In this document: positions 26,901-34,381 of the stretch, piece after piece
How positions within the stretch are numbered: the first letter of the stretch is position 1
Layout: every line of letters begins with the position of its first letter
Source: Treponema sp. Marseille-Q4130
GTDB lineage: Bacteria > Spirochaetota > Spirochaetia > Treponematales > Treponemataceae
Assembly (NCBI RefSeq): GCF_014334325.1
Contig: NZ_JACSET010000010.1
Span: 1-64,000 of the forward strand
Direction: 5' to 3'
Length of the DNA: 64,000 nucleotides
The notes under the pieces: model-generated
Databases searched by the model: none
Seen by the model: only the letters and a program-made list of their open reading frames with translations
What the model was told of the DNA's origin: nothing
Translations under genes and position numbers: made by a program

Positions 26901-28607
26901 GCGGGCGGCATTGCAGCGGATATAGCGGAACTCAACGCGGAAGGCATTTCGCTCGCGCTTCGAACCGACAGGCGCTCGGTAGCCCGCCGTGAAGAGATCG
27001 CACGGATTACGGCACAGCTTTCGACAAAGCTGACCGTCGCGCTGAACGAGCTTGGCGAAAACGGAAGCGGATCCGTTCCGCCTTATGACGATATGCATTT
27101 CGACCCTGTAAACACCGATTATCTTTTTTACCGGCCCGTACTGTACCGGCACGGTACGTCACAGGAGTATGTACGGGGCATTGTCCTCGTTCAAGTGTCT
27201 ACGAAAAATATCGTTGCTGAAGTCTACAATGCGCGTCGCAGCGTATTTTTGGCTGCCGTCATCATCGGAGCCTTTGCCGTTTTGATCGGTGCCGCCGGTT
27301 CCTTCGTTTTGGCGTCGATCATCGTAGCGCCCATTCGGGAGCTTGCACGCCATGTGCAGATCATCGGTGAGACGAGCGACAAGATGAAGCTTGCCGGCCG
27401 CGATATAAAAATCAAAGGACGCGATGAAATCGGACAGCTCGGAGAGAGCGTAAATGAAATGACACACGGACTTATCCGCGCGGCCAAAGACGAGCGGCTG
27501 CTTATGGACGGCAGAGTCGTGCAACAAACCTTCCTTCCGCTTGTGACAGGTGCAGACGGCGTAAAAGAAACGGTCGCAAAACTCGACGAAGCAAACCTCC
27601 AGTGTTTCGGCTATTACGAAGGCGCGACGGGAGTTTCGGGAGATTATTTCGATTACAAAAAACTCGACGAACGTTGGTATGTTTTAATAAAATGCGACGC
27701 GTCGGGACACGGCGTTCCTGCAGCCCTTCTCATGACGATCGTCGCGACGCTCTTCCGTACGTATTTCGCAAACTGGTCGTATGAAAAAAACGGTACGCAG
27801 ATAGACACGGCCGTTTCTCAGATAAACGATTTTATCGAATCGCTCGGCATCAAGGGAAAATTCGCAACGATCATCATCTGTCTTTTCGATACGCATTCGG
27901 GCGACGTCTATATGTGCAATGCGGGCGACAATATCGTCCACCTGTACGACAATATGGCGCAGAAAGAAACGGAGCTGACGCTCTTCGAAACGCCTGCGGC
28001 GGGTCCGCTTTCGTCAGCGCTCGTCGCTTCGAAAGGCGGGTTTAAAGTCGAAAAAGCACACTTACAAAAGGGAGACGTGCTCTTTCTCTATACCGACGGA
28101 ATCGAAGAGGCGACGCGGAAATTCCGCTCTCCGTCGTTTGCCGTTATGCACTGTGCCGAGCAGGGTCTGCATCCGGGAGATATTCACGGCAATCACAAAG
28201 TCGGAGAGGATTCCGAACAGTTGGAAACCCGCCGCGTCGGTGAAATCATCGAATCGGTGTTCGCTCGCCGCGCTTACACGCTTAAAAAATTTCACAATCC
28301 GATCCCCGATGAAGATCTCGTGTTCGATTTTTCGACGTGCAAAGGTACGATCGAAGAAGCCGTCATTGCGCTCGTATCGATCGAAAAAGTGTTCCGCATG
28401 TATAAGTCTCCCGACGTGACGGCAGCCGATATCGTGCGCGTCGATAAAAAAATCGATGCATTCCTTGAAAAGCATTTCAATCGATATAATTATTATTGCG
28501 GCGTAAAACGGGAAAGTGCGGAAGGGCAGAACTATTTCGAATACGTGTATCTCCGCGAAGACGAACAGCTCGACGATTTGACGCTGCTCGCCGTCCGCCG
28601 TCCGTAA
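23946..28607 (+). CDS. Membrane sensor with beta-propeller/Ig ectodomain and SpoIIE phosphatase
   Basis: A 1553-aa protein: signal anchor (ICAAVFFTSVFRLSAQ), BNR/sialidase-like repeats to about 420 (SDGFSWSGF, SSDAGMTWSEPLLLT), Ig-like modules (SWSQDRSEEPPETIM, VRATDYAGNWSDS) to about 640. Transmembrane helices lie at about 776-800, 840-867 and 1097-1125. The second and third bracket a sensor domain and are followed by HAMP. A SpoIIE/PP2C phosphatase (GVSGDYFDY, DASGHGVPAALLM, FLYTDGIEEA) begins near 1215. Such RsbU-like enzymes dephosphorylate anti-anti-sigma factors. The acidic metal residues look intact. The start is ATG 23946 or GTG 23943. Confidence 0.85.
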   Translation: MNRTIATVKRAAAFAICAAVFFTSVFRLSAQTMYWENPVRITKGDARFPRVATDGMKNYVFWQEIDTHEEMIWLSCEYTDARGVRRINDRFAGPFPYSGRIPDIYSVAVSKKGTIAVAVLSGTKSLSILTSTDGGAHFTEANIPHYTEPFVAPQIYATDRGTFILFVSLGQNASFAMYTASSSDGFSWSGFSPFMPSVSLINPFIPVFTSMPKNDAVVLQAQYISGNRISYQLYGTFSSDAGMTWSEPLLLTDEASLASDDTRNFSVYHNQRPVLFTQSGITYIAWERTYYASENSYIWIAELTKDGIVPGTAKQISGEGNANRAVLFSFNNMLSAVWFDTRSGIETVRMAQKKGSLWEETAISSGRVPSLFAFPVITRQKSKAVRLSFVWQENLAKGEPGIYRLEPDISVQAPSLTPLSFEEGKRSHASRVRFRVTLPSDSSGVAGYSWSWSQDRSEEPPETIMHTSEERTVETNASVEGEWYFKVRATDYAGNWSDSAEAAYYLDLTAPAKPVIELPETDAYGCVDSNSFSIHWQPDAADGDVAGYTWNLQYIAPIDSRLVHTKRRPIRVSPDEAKPIVAALLSSHADEVLHAEMPPRRILGREASVSYANRKNGLYAFSVAAIDTVGNIGEASVVLLVLNKYVPSTYITSVASSSDMFGNVTLDIVGGGFTYEGTVDTVYIDRDGKAPYDLTLQRSDGLFRVASDNRIVDIRIGTALDEGTYRIGIVHPERGLFMSEPIFRAEKNGTVKMERRYAYDSPWLPVKTISPYRIQVGTILLWIVLVLAAAGFAFAVFGLIQTLRDVLAVRMEIRALIAGDGMPQGKKKRFMQLRRKGMSLRFKLVLFTTLLVIVTVALVAVPFGVNMLRTQRRTLAHGLSERVDMLLESLTSSTRIYMSTQNILEMNYLPDQMSSLEEARYVTITGYPSNNANSSLAYVWATNDPDILHKIGNSTLTYGASEITDAAVQEIAMRCEKLNETAAKEAGGIAADIAELNAEGISLALRTDRRSVARREEIARITAQLSTKLTVALNELGENGSGSVPPYDDMHFDPVNTDYLFYRPVLYRHGTSQEYVRGIVLVQVSTKNIVAEVYNARRSVFLAAVIIGAFAVLIGAAGSFVLASIIVAPIRELARHVQIIGETSDKMKLAGRDIKIKGRDEIGQLGESVNEMTHGLIRAAKDERLLMDGRVVQQTFLPLVTGADGVKETVAKLDEANLQCFGYYEGATGVSGDYFDYKKLDERWYVLIKCDASGHGVPAALLMTIVATLFRTYFANWSYEKNGTQIDTAVSQINDFIESLGIKGKFATIIICLFDTHSGDVYMCNAGDNIVHLYDNMAQKETELTLFETPAAGPLSSALVASKGGFKVEKAHLQKGDVLFLYTDGIEEATRKFRSPSFAVMHCAEQGLHPGDIHGNHKVGEDSEQLETRRVGEIIESVFARRAYTLKKFHNPIPDEDLVFDFSTCKGTIEEAVIALVSIEKVFRMYKSPDVTAADIVRVDKKIDAFLEKHFNRYNYYCGVKRESAEGQNYFEYVYLREDEQLDDLTLLAVRRP

Positions 28608-28667
28608 AACCTTTTGCAAAACCGGCGATTTGTGTGTATATTATAGGGGAATGTGCAGGGAGGTTGT

Positions 28668-29024
28668 ATGGCTATCGGTGATAAAATCAAACGGTATTTC
28701 GACAAAGGCGTCGCAGTGTCCAAGACGGCATTCGACAAAGGCATGGAAGTCTCCAAAACCGCGTTCAACAAAGCGAGCAGCGCCGTTCAGGATTTCAGCG
28801 ACAAAAGCGTCGTCCGTATAGAAAAACATCAGTTCGAAACGAAAAAAGAAGAAGAGCTGCTTGCGCTCGGGAAAAAAGTTTTCGAAAAATTCTCAGGCGA
28901 TGCGGCATCTGCAGTTCGCGCCGACGATGCGGATATCGCGCCGATCATTGCGGAAGTAAAGCACTGTGACGAAGAGATTGCAAAGCGCGAAGAAGCTCTT
29001 GCTCAAAAGTCGAAGCAGGACTGA
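28668..29024 (+). CDS. Small helical protein of unknown function
   Basis: A 118-aa, highly charged helical protein with an internal repeat (FDKGVAVSKTAFDKGMEVSKTAF gives the period, two copies of DKGxxVSKTAF) and a C-terminal coiled region (DEEIAKREEALAQ). It has no signal peptide. GGGAGG 5 nt before ATG 28668 decides the start. A promoter-like TTGCAA..TATATT lies just upstream, so it may be expressed separately from the SpoIIE gene. The first unit of a tandem hairpin array directly after the stop can serve as its terminator. Confidence 0.7.
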   Translation: MAIGDKIKRYFDKGVAVSKTAFDKGMEVSKTAFNKASSAVQDFSDKSVVRIEKHQFETKKEEELLALGKKVFEKFSGDAASAVRADDADIAPIIAEVKHCDEEIAKREEALAQKSKQD

Positions 29025-29027
29025 ACG

Positions 29028-29647
29028 TTTAAAAGCGCCGCTGAAATAGCGCGGCGCTTTTAACTTCGAGTTTCCTCTCGAAAACTCGCGGATATACGTG
29101 TGCGCTTCCGCGCACGAATTGCACGGCTCCTAAATCCGAAGATTTACTCGCTGTGCAATTTTAAGGAAGGTTTAAAAGTGCCGCTGAAATGGCGCGGCGC
29201 TTTTAACTTCAAGTTTGCAAGGCAAACCGTTTTCTTTCGAAAACTCGCGGATGTACGTGTGAGCTCGTGCGCACTAATGCGTCATTTTCGGAAGTTGACA
29301 CTTCCTGCAATGCCGCATTTTAAGGAAGGTTTAAAAGCGCCGCTGAAATAGCGCGGCACTTTTAACTTCAAGTTTGCAAGGCAAACCGTTTTCTTCCGAA
29401 AACTCGCGGATGTACGTGTGCGCTCTCGCGCACTAATGCGTCATTTTCGGAAGTTGATACTTCCTGCAATGCCGCATTTTAAGGAACGTTTAAAAGCGCC
29501 GCTGAAATAGCGCGGCACTTTTAACTTCAAGTTTGCAAGGCAAACCGTTTTCTTCCGAAAACTCGCGGATGTACGTGTGCGCTCTCGCGCACCAATGCGG
29601 CATTTTCGAAAGTTGACACTTCCTGCAATGCCGCATTTTAAGGAACG
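29028..29647 (+). repeat. Tandem array of four hairpin units (143 + 3 x 159 bp)
   Basis: Units start with TTTAAAAGYGCCGCTGAAAT at 29028, 29171, 29330 and 29489. Each holds a terminator-like stem AAAAGCGCCGC / GCGGCGCTTTT (slightly varied), TTTGCAAGGCAAAC in the last three units, AAACTCGCGGATGTACGTG, and a GTGCGC..GCGCAC hairpin (altered in the second). The last two periods are exactly 159 bp and nearly identical, so the array is recent. It holds no credible gene. Confidence 0.85.
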
Positions 29648-29689
29648 GATTTTTACTGTACCTGCCGTTCGGAGCAAGAGCGCCGGAAG

Positions 29690-29730
29690 GTAAAACAAAC
29701 GGCGGGCTTTATACATGCCCGCCGTTCGAT
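29690..29730 (-). terminator. Terminator of the flavin reductase operon
   Basis: Stem AACGGCGGGC / GCCCGCCGTT with a 9-nt loop, about 40 nt past the stop at 29767. On the minus strand a T-rich stretch (TTTGTTTT) follows. Confidence 0.7.
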
Positions 29731-29766
29731 CATTTAATTATTAATAATTTTTTGTCGGCATTTAAT

Positions 29767-31539
29767 TCAGCGCGATGCCGCCGTTTTACCCGCCGTTTTT
29801 CCGAATACCATGCAGTCTGCGATCGCGTTCCCGCCGAGCCGGTTCGAACCGTGAATGCCGCCGGTAACTTCACCGCAGGCGTATAAGCCCGGAACGGGTT
29901 TTCCGTCCGCGCCGAGCACTTCCGCATTCGTGTTGATTTGAATGCCGCCCATCGTGTGATGCACGGTCGGAACTTTTTTGCACGCGTACCACGGACCCGC
30001 ATCGAGCGTTTTGTCATCCGGGCTGTTTGACGTAAATCCGAGTTCGTCTTTTTCGACTTCTTTTGAAACGACGGAGTTGTACTGTGCGACCGACGCTTTC
30101 AGATCGTCTGCGTTCATCTTTGTCTTTTGCGCAAGTTCGTCGAGCGTTGCAGCTTCGATGACGGAACCCTGTGCGACCATATTTGCGATCGTCGCGCCGT
30201 TGTTGTCGACGAAATCCCGTGAGGGATAGCGCACGGAATTGACGACGATCCAGTACGTGCTGCCGTCCTGCGCGAAAATCGCTTTGCACAAAGTATCACG
30301 AGCGGCGTTTTCGTTTACGAATCGTTTACCCGAAGCGTTGACGAAGATGCGGTTTTTGCCGGACGTGCGGATGTTTTCCATGAGACCGGTTCCCGGCGTG
30401 CCGCAGGGATGGAGCTGGATATCGGGCATGCCGACGACGTTTGCGCCCGCGCTTTCGGCGAGCGTAATGCCGTCGCCCTGCGCGCACAGGTACATATTCG
30501 TCGTACCGATCGAATTGTCGAGCTTCACTTCTTTCCAAACGCCCGTGTTCACTTTTTGGCGGAGCGCGACGTTCGCACCGAATCCGCCGGTTGCGATGAT
30601 GACGCCTTTGGAAGCGTTGACCGTGATTTTCCTGCCTTTGTTTTCTCCGACCGCGCCTGAAACTCTGTCGCCTTTTTTAATAAGCGACGTCGCTTTCGTG
30701 TCCGTGATGACAGTGATGTTCGGATGTTTTGCCGCGTACGCTTCGAATACTCTGATGTAGCTGTTGCCGGACGGCGTTTTCGGATAGTGGCTGCGCTGAC
30801 CGAGCGAACCCGTCGCGGAGCCGACTTTGTCTTTAAACTGTACGCCGATCGATTCGAGCCATTCGACTGCGGGATAAGCGTTGCTCGTCATATAGCGCAC
30901 GAGAGAAGGGGTGCCGGTGTTGTGCCCGCCCGTCAGCGTCGCATTGTAAAAGGTTTCGACGGAATCGGTGATACCCTGCGGCACTTGGCGCTTGGGATCG
31001 ACCGCGTTGAGCGCACCTTCGGAAACGTTCGTGCTTCCGCCGAGCAAGCCGATTTTTTCCATGACGATGACTTTTGCGCCGTTCTGTTCTGCGGAGATGG
31101 CCGCTGCAAGACCTGCGCCTCCTCCTCCGATGACGAGCACGTCCGTGTCGTAGGTTTCATCTTTAAGCTGTTTCGCTTTTTTCGGCTGTGTCCATTTTTT
31201 AATGTCGGCTCCCGACTGCACGAGACAGTCGCGCACCGCAGCGATGAGCGAACGGCTCGAAATGCTTGCACCGGTGACGACATCGACGGCGAGCGATTGG
31301 TTGTCGATGATCCTCGCGGCGACCGTTTCGAGCGCTTTTTTTCCGACGCCGATCGTTTCAAGGTTTTTCGAATAATCGATGTCGGTGATCTTTCCGTTGC
31401 TTATCGTGACCGATACGGTCATCGGCGCGTTGTGTCCCGAAATCGTTTTCGAATAAGTTTGCGATTGCGCTTTTTTTGCAGCGGTTGCCGCACCTGCGAG
31501 CAATGCGGCCGCACACAAAAACAATGCGATTTTTTTCAT
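29767..31539 (-). CDS. Exported FMN/FAD fumarate-reductase-like flavoprotein (second gene)
   Basis: A 590-aa protein with signal peptide (IALFLCAAALLAGAATA). An FMN-binding domain (about 30-110) follows with the ApbE flavinylation motif DVVTGAS, then a FAD-binding fumarate reductase/succinate dehydrogenase domain (VLVIGGGGAGLAAAIS, HHTMGGIQINT, GLYACGEVTGGIHGSNRLGG). Such periplasmic enzymes pass electrons to fumarate, urocanate or related acceptors. The C-terminal HHTMGG and GSNRLGGNA motifs are intact. ATG 31539 has GAGGT upstream. It lies 13 nt after its paralogue, in one operon. The acceptor cannot be told from sequence, and no ApbE or cytochrome gene is in the window. Confidence 0.87.
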   Translation of the reverse strand: MKKIALFLCAAALLAGAATAAKKAQSQTYSKTISGHNAPMTVSVTISNGKITDIDYSKNLETIGVGKKALETVAARIIDNQSLAVDVVTGASISSRSLIAAVRDCLVQSGADIKKWTQPKKAKQLKDETYDTDVLVIGGGGAGLAAAISAEQNGAKVIVMEKIGLLGGSTNVSEGALNAVDPKRQVPQGITDSVETFYNATLTGGHNTGTPSLVRYMTSNAYPAVEWLESIGVQFKDKVGSATGSLGQRSHYPKTPSGNSYIRVFEAYAAKHPNITVITDTKATSLIKKGDRVSGAVGENKGRKITVNASKGVIIATGGFGANVALRQKVNTGVWKEVKLDNSIGTTNMYLCAQGDGITLAESAGANVVGMPDIQLHPCGTPGTGLMENIRTSGKNRIFVNASGKRFVNENAARDTLCKAIFAQDGSTYWIVVNSVRYPSRDFVDNNGATIANMVAQGSVIEAATLDELAQKTKMNADDLKASVAQYNSVVSKEVEKDELGFTSNSPDDKTLDAGPWYACKKVPTVHHTMGGIQINTNAEVLGADGKPVPGLYACGEVTGGIHGSNRLGGNAIADCMVFGKTAGKTAASR

Positions 31540-31552
31540 GTCATACCTCTCG

Positions 31553-33523
31553 TTATTTTGCATCCGCAACGACGGTTTCGCCTGCGAGTTTGCCGAATAC
31601 GACCGTGTCTACGACGGCGTTACCGCCGAGACGGTTCGCACCGTGGATGTCGCCGGTAACTTCGCCCGCCGCGTACAGACCGGGGATCGCTTTGCCGTTC
31701 GTGCCGAGCACGCGTGCATCGGTGTCGATGGCGACACCGCCCATCGTGTGGTGGATGCACGCCTTGCGGGGTGTTGCGATCCACGGACCGTGCTCAAGTT
31801 TTACCGAATAGAGCGTCCGTCCGAACTCGTCGTGTCCCGAAGCGACGCTTTCGTTGAACGCATCGACGGTCGCTTTGAGAACCGAGGCTTTCATGCCGAG
31901 TTTTGCAGCCAGCGCGTCAAGCGTGTCGGCCTTATACATAAAGCCGTTTTTTTCGCAATAGTCGAACGTAAAGCCGTCAGCGCTCCGCCACGACGGATCG
32001 TTGATGTCTTTGTATTTATCGCCGTCGGCGCATTCGAGGACGTAGTAGAACTGTTCGGGCTGATTGAAAACTGCGAGACAAATGTTGTCGCGGCGGCCGC
32101 CTTCGTTCGTAAAGCGTTTACCTTCTTTGTTCACGAAGATGATCTGATCGGTGCCGTTTGCCGCGCGCAGCGTGTATTTCGAAATCTGACCGTCCTGCAA
32201 GTTGCCGAGGTACAGAAGCTGGATCTGTTCCATGTCCGCGAGAGCGGCTCCCGCGGCGGTCGCCATGGTTATGCCGTCGCCCTGTGAAGCGGAAAAGCGG
32301 TTCGTCGTTCCGACTTTGCTCAAATCGCTCCATTTGCCGGAGGTGTTGTACTTCTGCACCATTTTGCTGTTTGCACCGAAACCGCCGGTTGCAAGGATAA
32401 CGCCGTCTTTTGCGGAAATCGTAAATTTATTTCCGTATCTGTCCGCACAGACGACGCCGGTAATTCTGCCGTTTTCTTTGACGAGCGCTTTCGCCGTCGT
32501 TTCGACCATGAGCGAAACGTTGTTCATCTTTTCGATATTGTCGATATAGGTCGAAAGAAAACCCGTACCGAGTTTCATAACGCTCGTATGGGTGCGCTGC
32601 CACAGAGACCCTGCGCCCTGTGCGATCTTGTCGGAAAAGCGCATGCCGAGTCCTTCGATCCACTTTAATCCGCTGTATGCGTTGTATGTCAGCGTTTTGA
32701 CGAGGTCGAGGTTTGCGGCTTTATCTCCGCCGTTCCACGTTTGCAGCGCGTACCATTCTTTCGAGTCGAAGAGATCCGTACGTCCGCTTGCTTTGTATGC
32801 ATCCCACTGGGCGCGCACCGCCGCCTGAAGAGCCGCGTGTTCGTCGCTTGTCGGATTTTCCGCGAGAGCTTTTTCGATCGTCGGTTTTACCGAATCGGAC
32901 ATCGTAACTTTTTTTTGCAGCGCTTCATCGGCAGCGTTGTAGATGGCGCCGCACACGAGCGTGTCGCCGCCCACTTCGCCGGTCTTTTCCACGATGATGA
33001 CCGATTTGCCTTTTTGGCCGGCTGCGATTGCAGCTGCCAATCCCGCGCCGCCGCCGCCTACAACGACGACATCCGCGCTCGCGTTTGAAGGAGCTGCCGC
33101 CGGTTTTTGCTTTTTGCTCCAGTCGGCAAGATTGGCGCCGGCTTGCTGTAAGCACTTGGTTACCGCGGCCGTGATTGCACGGGAAGTGATCGTAGCGCCG
33201 GTTACGACATCGACGTTGACGCTTTGATTTTCGACGATCCGCTGAGGAATGACATCCACCGGCGAAAGTCCGCCGGCCGTTACAACCTTACCGTTGATGT
33301 CTTTTAAGCGCGTACCGATTCCGGGCGTTTCCGCTTCTTTCGTCACTTCGACTTGCGTGATCTTTTTGCCCTTGATCGTAACGCTTACTTCGACGTCGCC
33401 GTTCATACCGCCGACCGCAGCTTTGTATGTGCCGTTTTTAACGGATTTTCCGCCGGCACCGAACAGGAATGTAGTTGCAAAAAGCGCATACGCCGCCGTT
33501 TGCAAAAGCCGAATCTTTTTCAT
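31553..33523 (-). CDS. Exported FMN/FAD fumarate-reductase-like flavoprotein (first gene)
   Basis: A 656-aa paralogue of the downstream gene with the same order: signal peptide, FMN-binding domain with DVVTGAT (likely covalent FMN on Thr), FAD domain (VVVGGGGAGLAAAIAAG, CIHHTMGGVAIDT, GLYAAGEVTGDIHGANRLGG). It carries an extra segment of about 60 residues after the first FAD motif (EHAALQAAVRAQWDAYKASG region). GGAGG 5 nt before ATG 33523 fixes the start. It probably serves electron disposal in an anaerobe. The two paralogues differ enough to have different acceptors. Confidence 0.87.
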   Translation of the reverse strand: MKKIRLLQTAAYALFATTFLFGAGGKSVKNGTYKAAVGGMNGDVEVSVTIKGKKITQVEVTKEAETPGIGTRLKDINGKVVTAGGLSPVDVIPQRIVENQSVNVDVVTGATITSRAITAAVTKCLQQAGANLADWSKKQKPAAAPSNASADVVVVGGGGAGLAAAIAAGQKGKSVIIVEKTGEVGGDTLVCGAIYNAADEALQKKVTMSDSVKPTIEKALAENPTSDEHAALQAAVRAQWDAYKASGRTDLFDSKEWYALQTWNGGDKAANLDLVKTLTYNAYSGLKWIEGLGMRFSDKIAQGAGSLWQRTHTSVMKLGTGFLSTYIDNIEKMNNVSLMVETTAKALVKENGRITGVVCADRYGNKFTISAKDGVILATGGFGANSKMVQKYNTSGKWSDLSKVGTTNRFSASQGDGITMATAAGAALADMEQIQLLYLGNLQDGQISKYTLRAANGTDQIIFVNKEGKRFTNEGGRRDNICLAVFNQPEQFYYVLECADGDKYKDINDPSWRSADGFTFDYCEKNGFMYKADTLDALAAKLGMKASVLKATVDAFNESVASGHDEFGRTLYSVKLEHGPWIATPRKACIHHTMGGVAIDTDARVLGTNGKAIPGLYAAGEVTGDIHGANRLGGNAVVDTVVFGKLAGETVVADAK

Positions 33524-33640
33524 ATATCCTCCATAAAAATGATATAAAATGATTCCGATATGAAAGCTATGCCGAGAAATTTCCAACCGCTTTACGGTTC
33601 AAGTGAATGACGAGATTTTGAAAAGCGTTCATTGCAGTCG

Positions 33641-33669
33641 AATATAACAAAATATTTAAAACTATTCAA
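33641..33669 (-). promoter_or_regulatory. Predicted promoter of the flavin reductase operon
   Basis: On the minus strand TTGAAT (33669-33664), 17-nt spacer, TATATT (33646-33641). The predicted start near 33634 gives a leader of about 110 nt before the ATG at 33523. Confidence 0.65.
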
Positions 33670-33781
33670 TGTAAAATGCCGTTTTGAAGGACTTTTGTGT
33701 GTAACCTTTTTTGTATGATCGCTGTTTGAGAAGCGAATGCAAGAGCAAACGTAATCTGATTTGCTTTCTCCTCTCCTTTCT

Positions 33782-33813
33782 GGAGTCCTGCCGTCGGCAG
33801 GGCTCCTTTTTTT
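33782..33813 (+). terminator. Perfect terminator hairpin 25 nt before a start codon
   Basis: Stem GGAG-CCTGCC / GGCAGG-CTCC (one mismatch position, 3-nt loop) and seven T. No plus-strand gene lies upstream: the neighbour on that side is on the minus strand and divergent. The hairpin therefore ends either a short unannotated RNA or a leader. Confidence 0.8.
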
Positions 33814-33826
33814 ATTTCATTTACTA

Positions 33827-33832
33827 TATACT
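33827..33832 (+). promoter_or_regulatory. -10 box of a possible leaderless phosphatase mRNA
   Basis: TATACT with ATG 6 nt after it. No good -35 hexamer is visible; that position falls in the T-run of the terminator. Confidence 0.45.
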
Positions 33833-33838
33833 GACGGT

Positions 33839-34288
33839 ATGCATCGTATTTTATTTATCTGCCACGGAAACATTTGCCGCTCTCCGATGGCGGAATTCGT
33901 TATGAAAGATTTGGTAAGACAGGCCGGACGGGAACGCGATTTCGTTATCGAATCGGCGGCGACGAGCAACGAAGAAATCGGGAACGACATCCACCCGGGT
34001 ACGCGAAAAAAGCTCGACGATATGGGAGTGGCGCATGAGACGCGCGCGGCGCGGAGGATCGTGCGTGCCGATTACGACGCATACGATTTTTTGATCGGCA
34101 TGGACGACGAAAACCTGTACTATATGCGGAAAACGTTCGGAGAAGACCGCGAGCATAAAATGAGCAAACTGCTCGAGTGGTGCGGCGTGTATCGCGATGT
34201 TGCCGACCCGTGGTATACGGGAAACTTCGATGCGACGTGGGACGACGTGCTTGCAGGCTGCCGCGCGATTTCGGCAAAGCTTTCGTAA
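33839..34288 (+). CDS. Low-molecular-weight protein tyrosine phosphatase
   Basis: A 149-aa protein with the LMW-PTP loop at the N-terminus, CHGNICRSP (Cys8, Arg14), and the acid-loop Asp in DPWYTG near the C-terminus; the length is normal. It removes phosphate from Tyr residues, or from arginine in some Gram-positive relatives. I chose ATG 33839 because the catalytic loop must lie near the N-terminus; an in-frame upstream start at 33761 would run through the terminator hairpin. There is no Shine-Dalgarno. The gene is followed by gltX, which has its own promoter. Confidence 0.9.
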   Translation: MHRILFICHGNICRSPMAEFVMKDLVRQAGRERDFVIESAATSNEEIGNDIHPGTRKKLDDMGVAHETRAARRIVRADYDAYDFLIGMDDENLYYMRKTFGEDREHKMSKLLEWCGVYRDVADPWYTGNFDATWDDVLAGCRAISAKLS

Positions 34289-34343
34289 GCGTTCCGCTGT
34301 TCCGCTCGGCCGTCGCGCATACATACATCGGGAATGCGCGTAA

Positions 34344-34372
34344 TTGCGTGAGCGTTATTATTCTGCTATAAT
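34344..34372 (+). promoter_or_regulatory. Predicted gltX promoter, near-leaderless mRNA
   Basis: TTGCGT (34344-34349), 17-nt spacer, TATAAT (34367-34372). ATG begins 10 nt after the last base of the -10 box, leaving at most about three untranslated bases. There is no Shine-Dalgarno. Confidence 0.75.
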
Positions 34373-34381
34373 CGATTCGTT

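Noticed and set aside
29028-29647. CRISPR array
   Set aside because: The units are 143-159 bp and repeat in full. There are no short repeats with unique spacers and no cas genes nearby.
33761-33838. Longer phosphatase start at 33761
   Set aside because: It would move the catalytic loop 26 residues inward and pass through a perfect terminator; the family starts directly at the loop.
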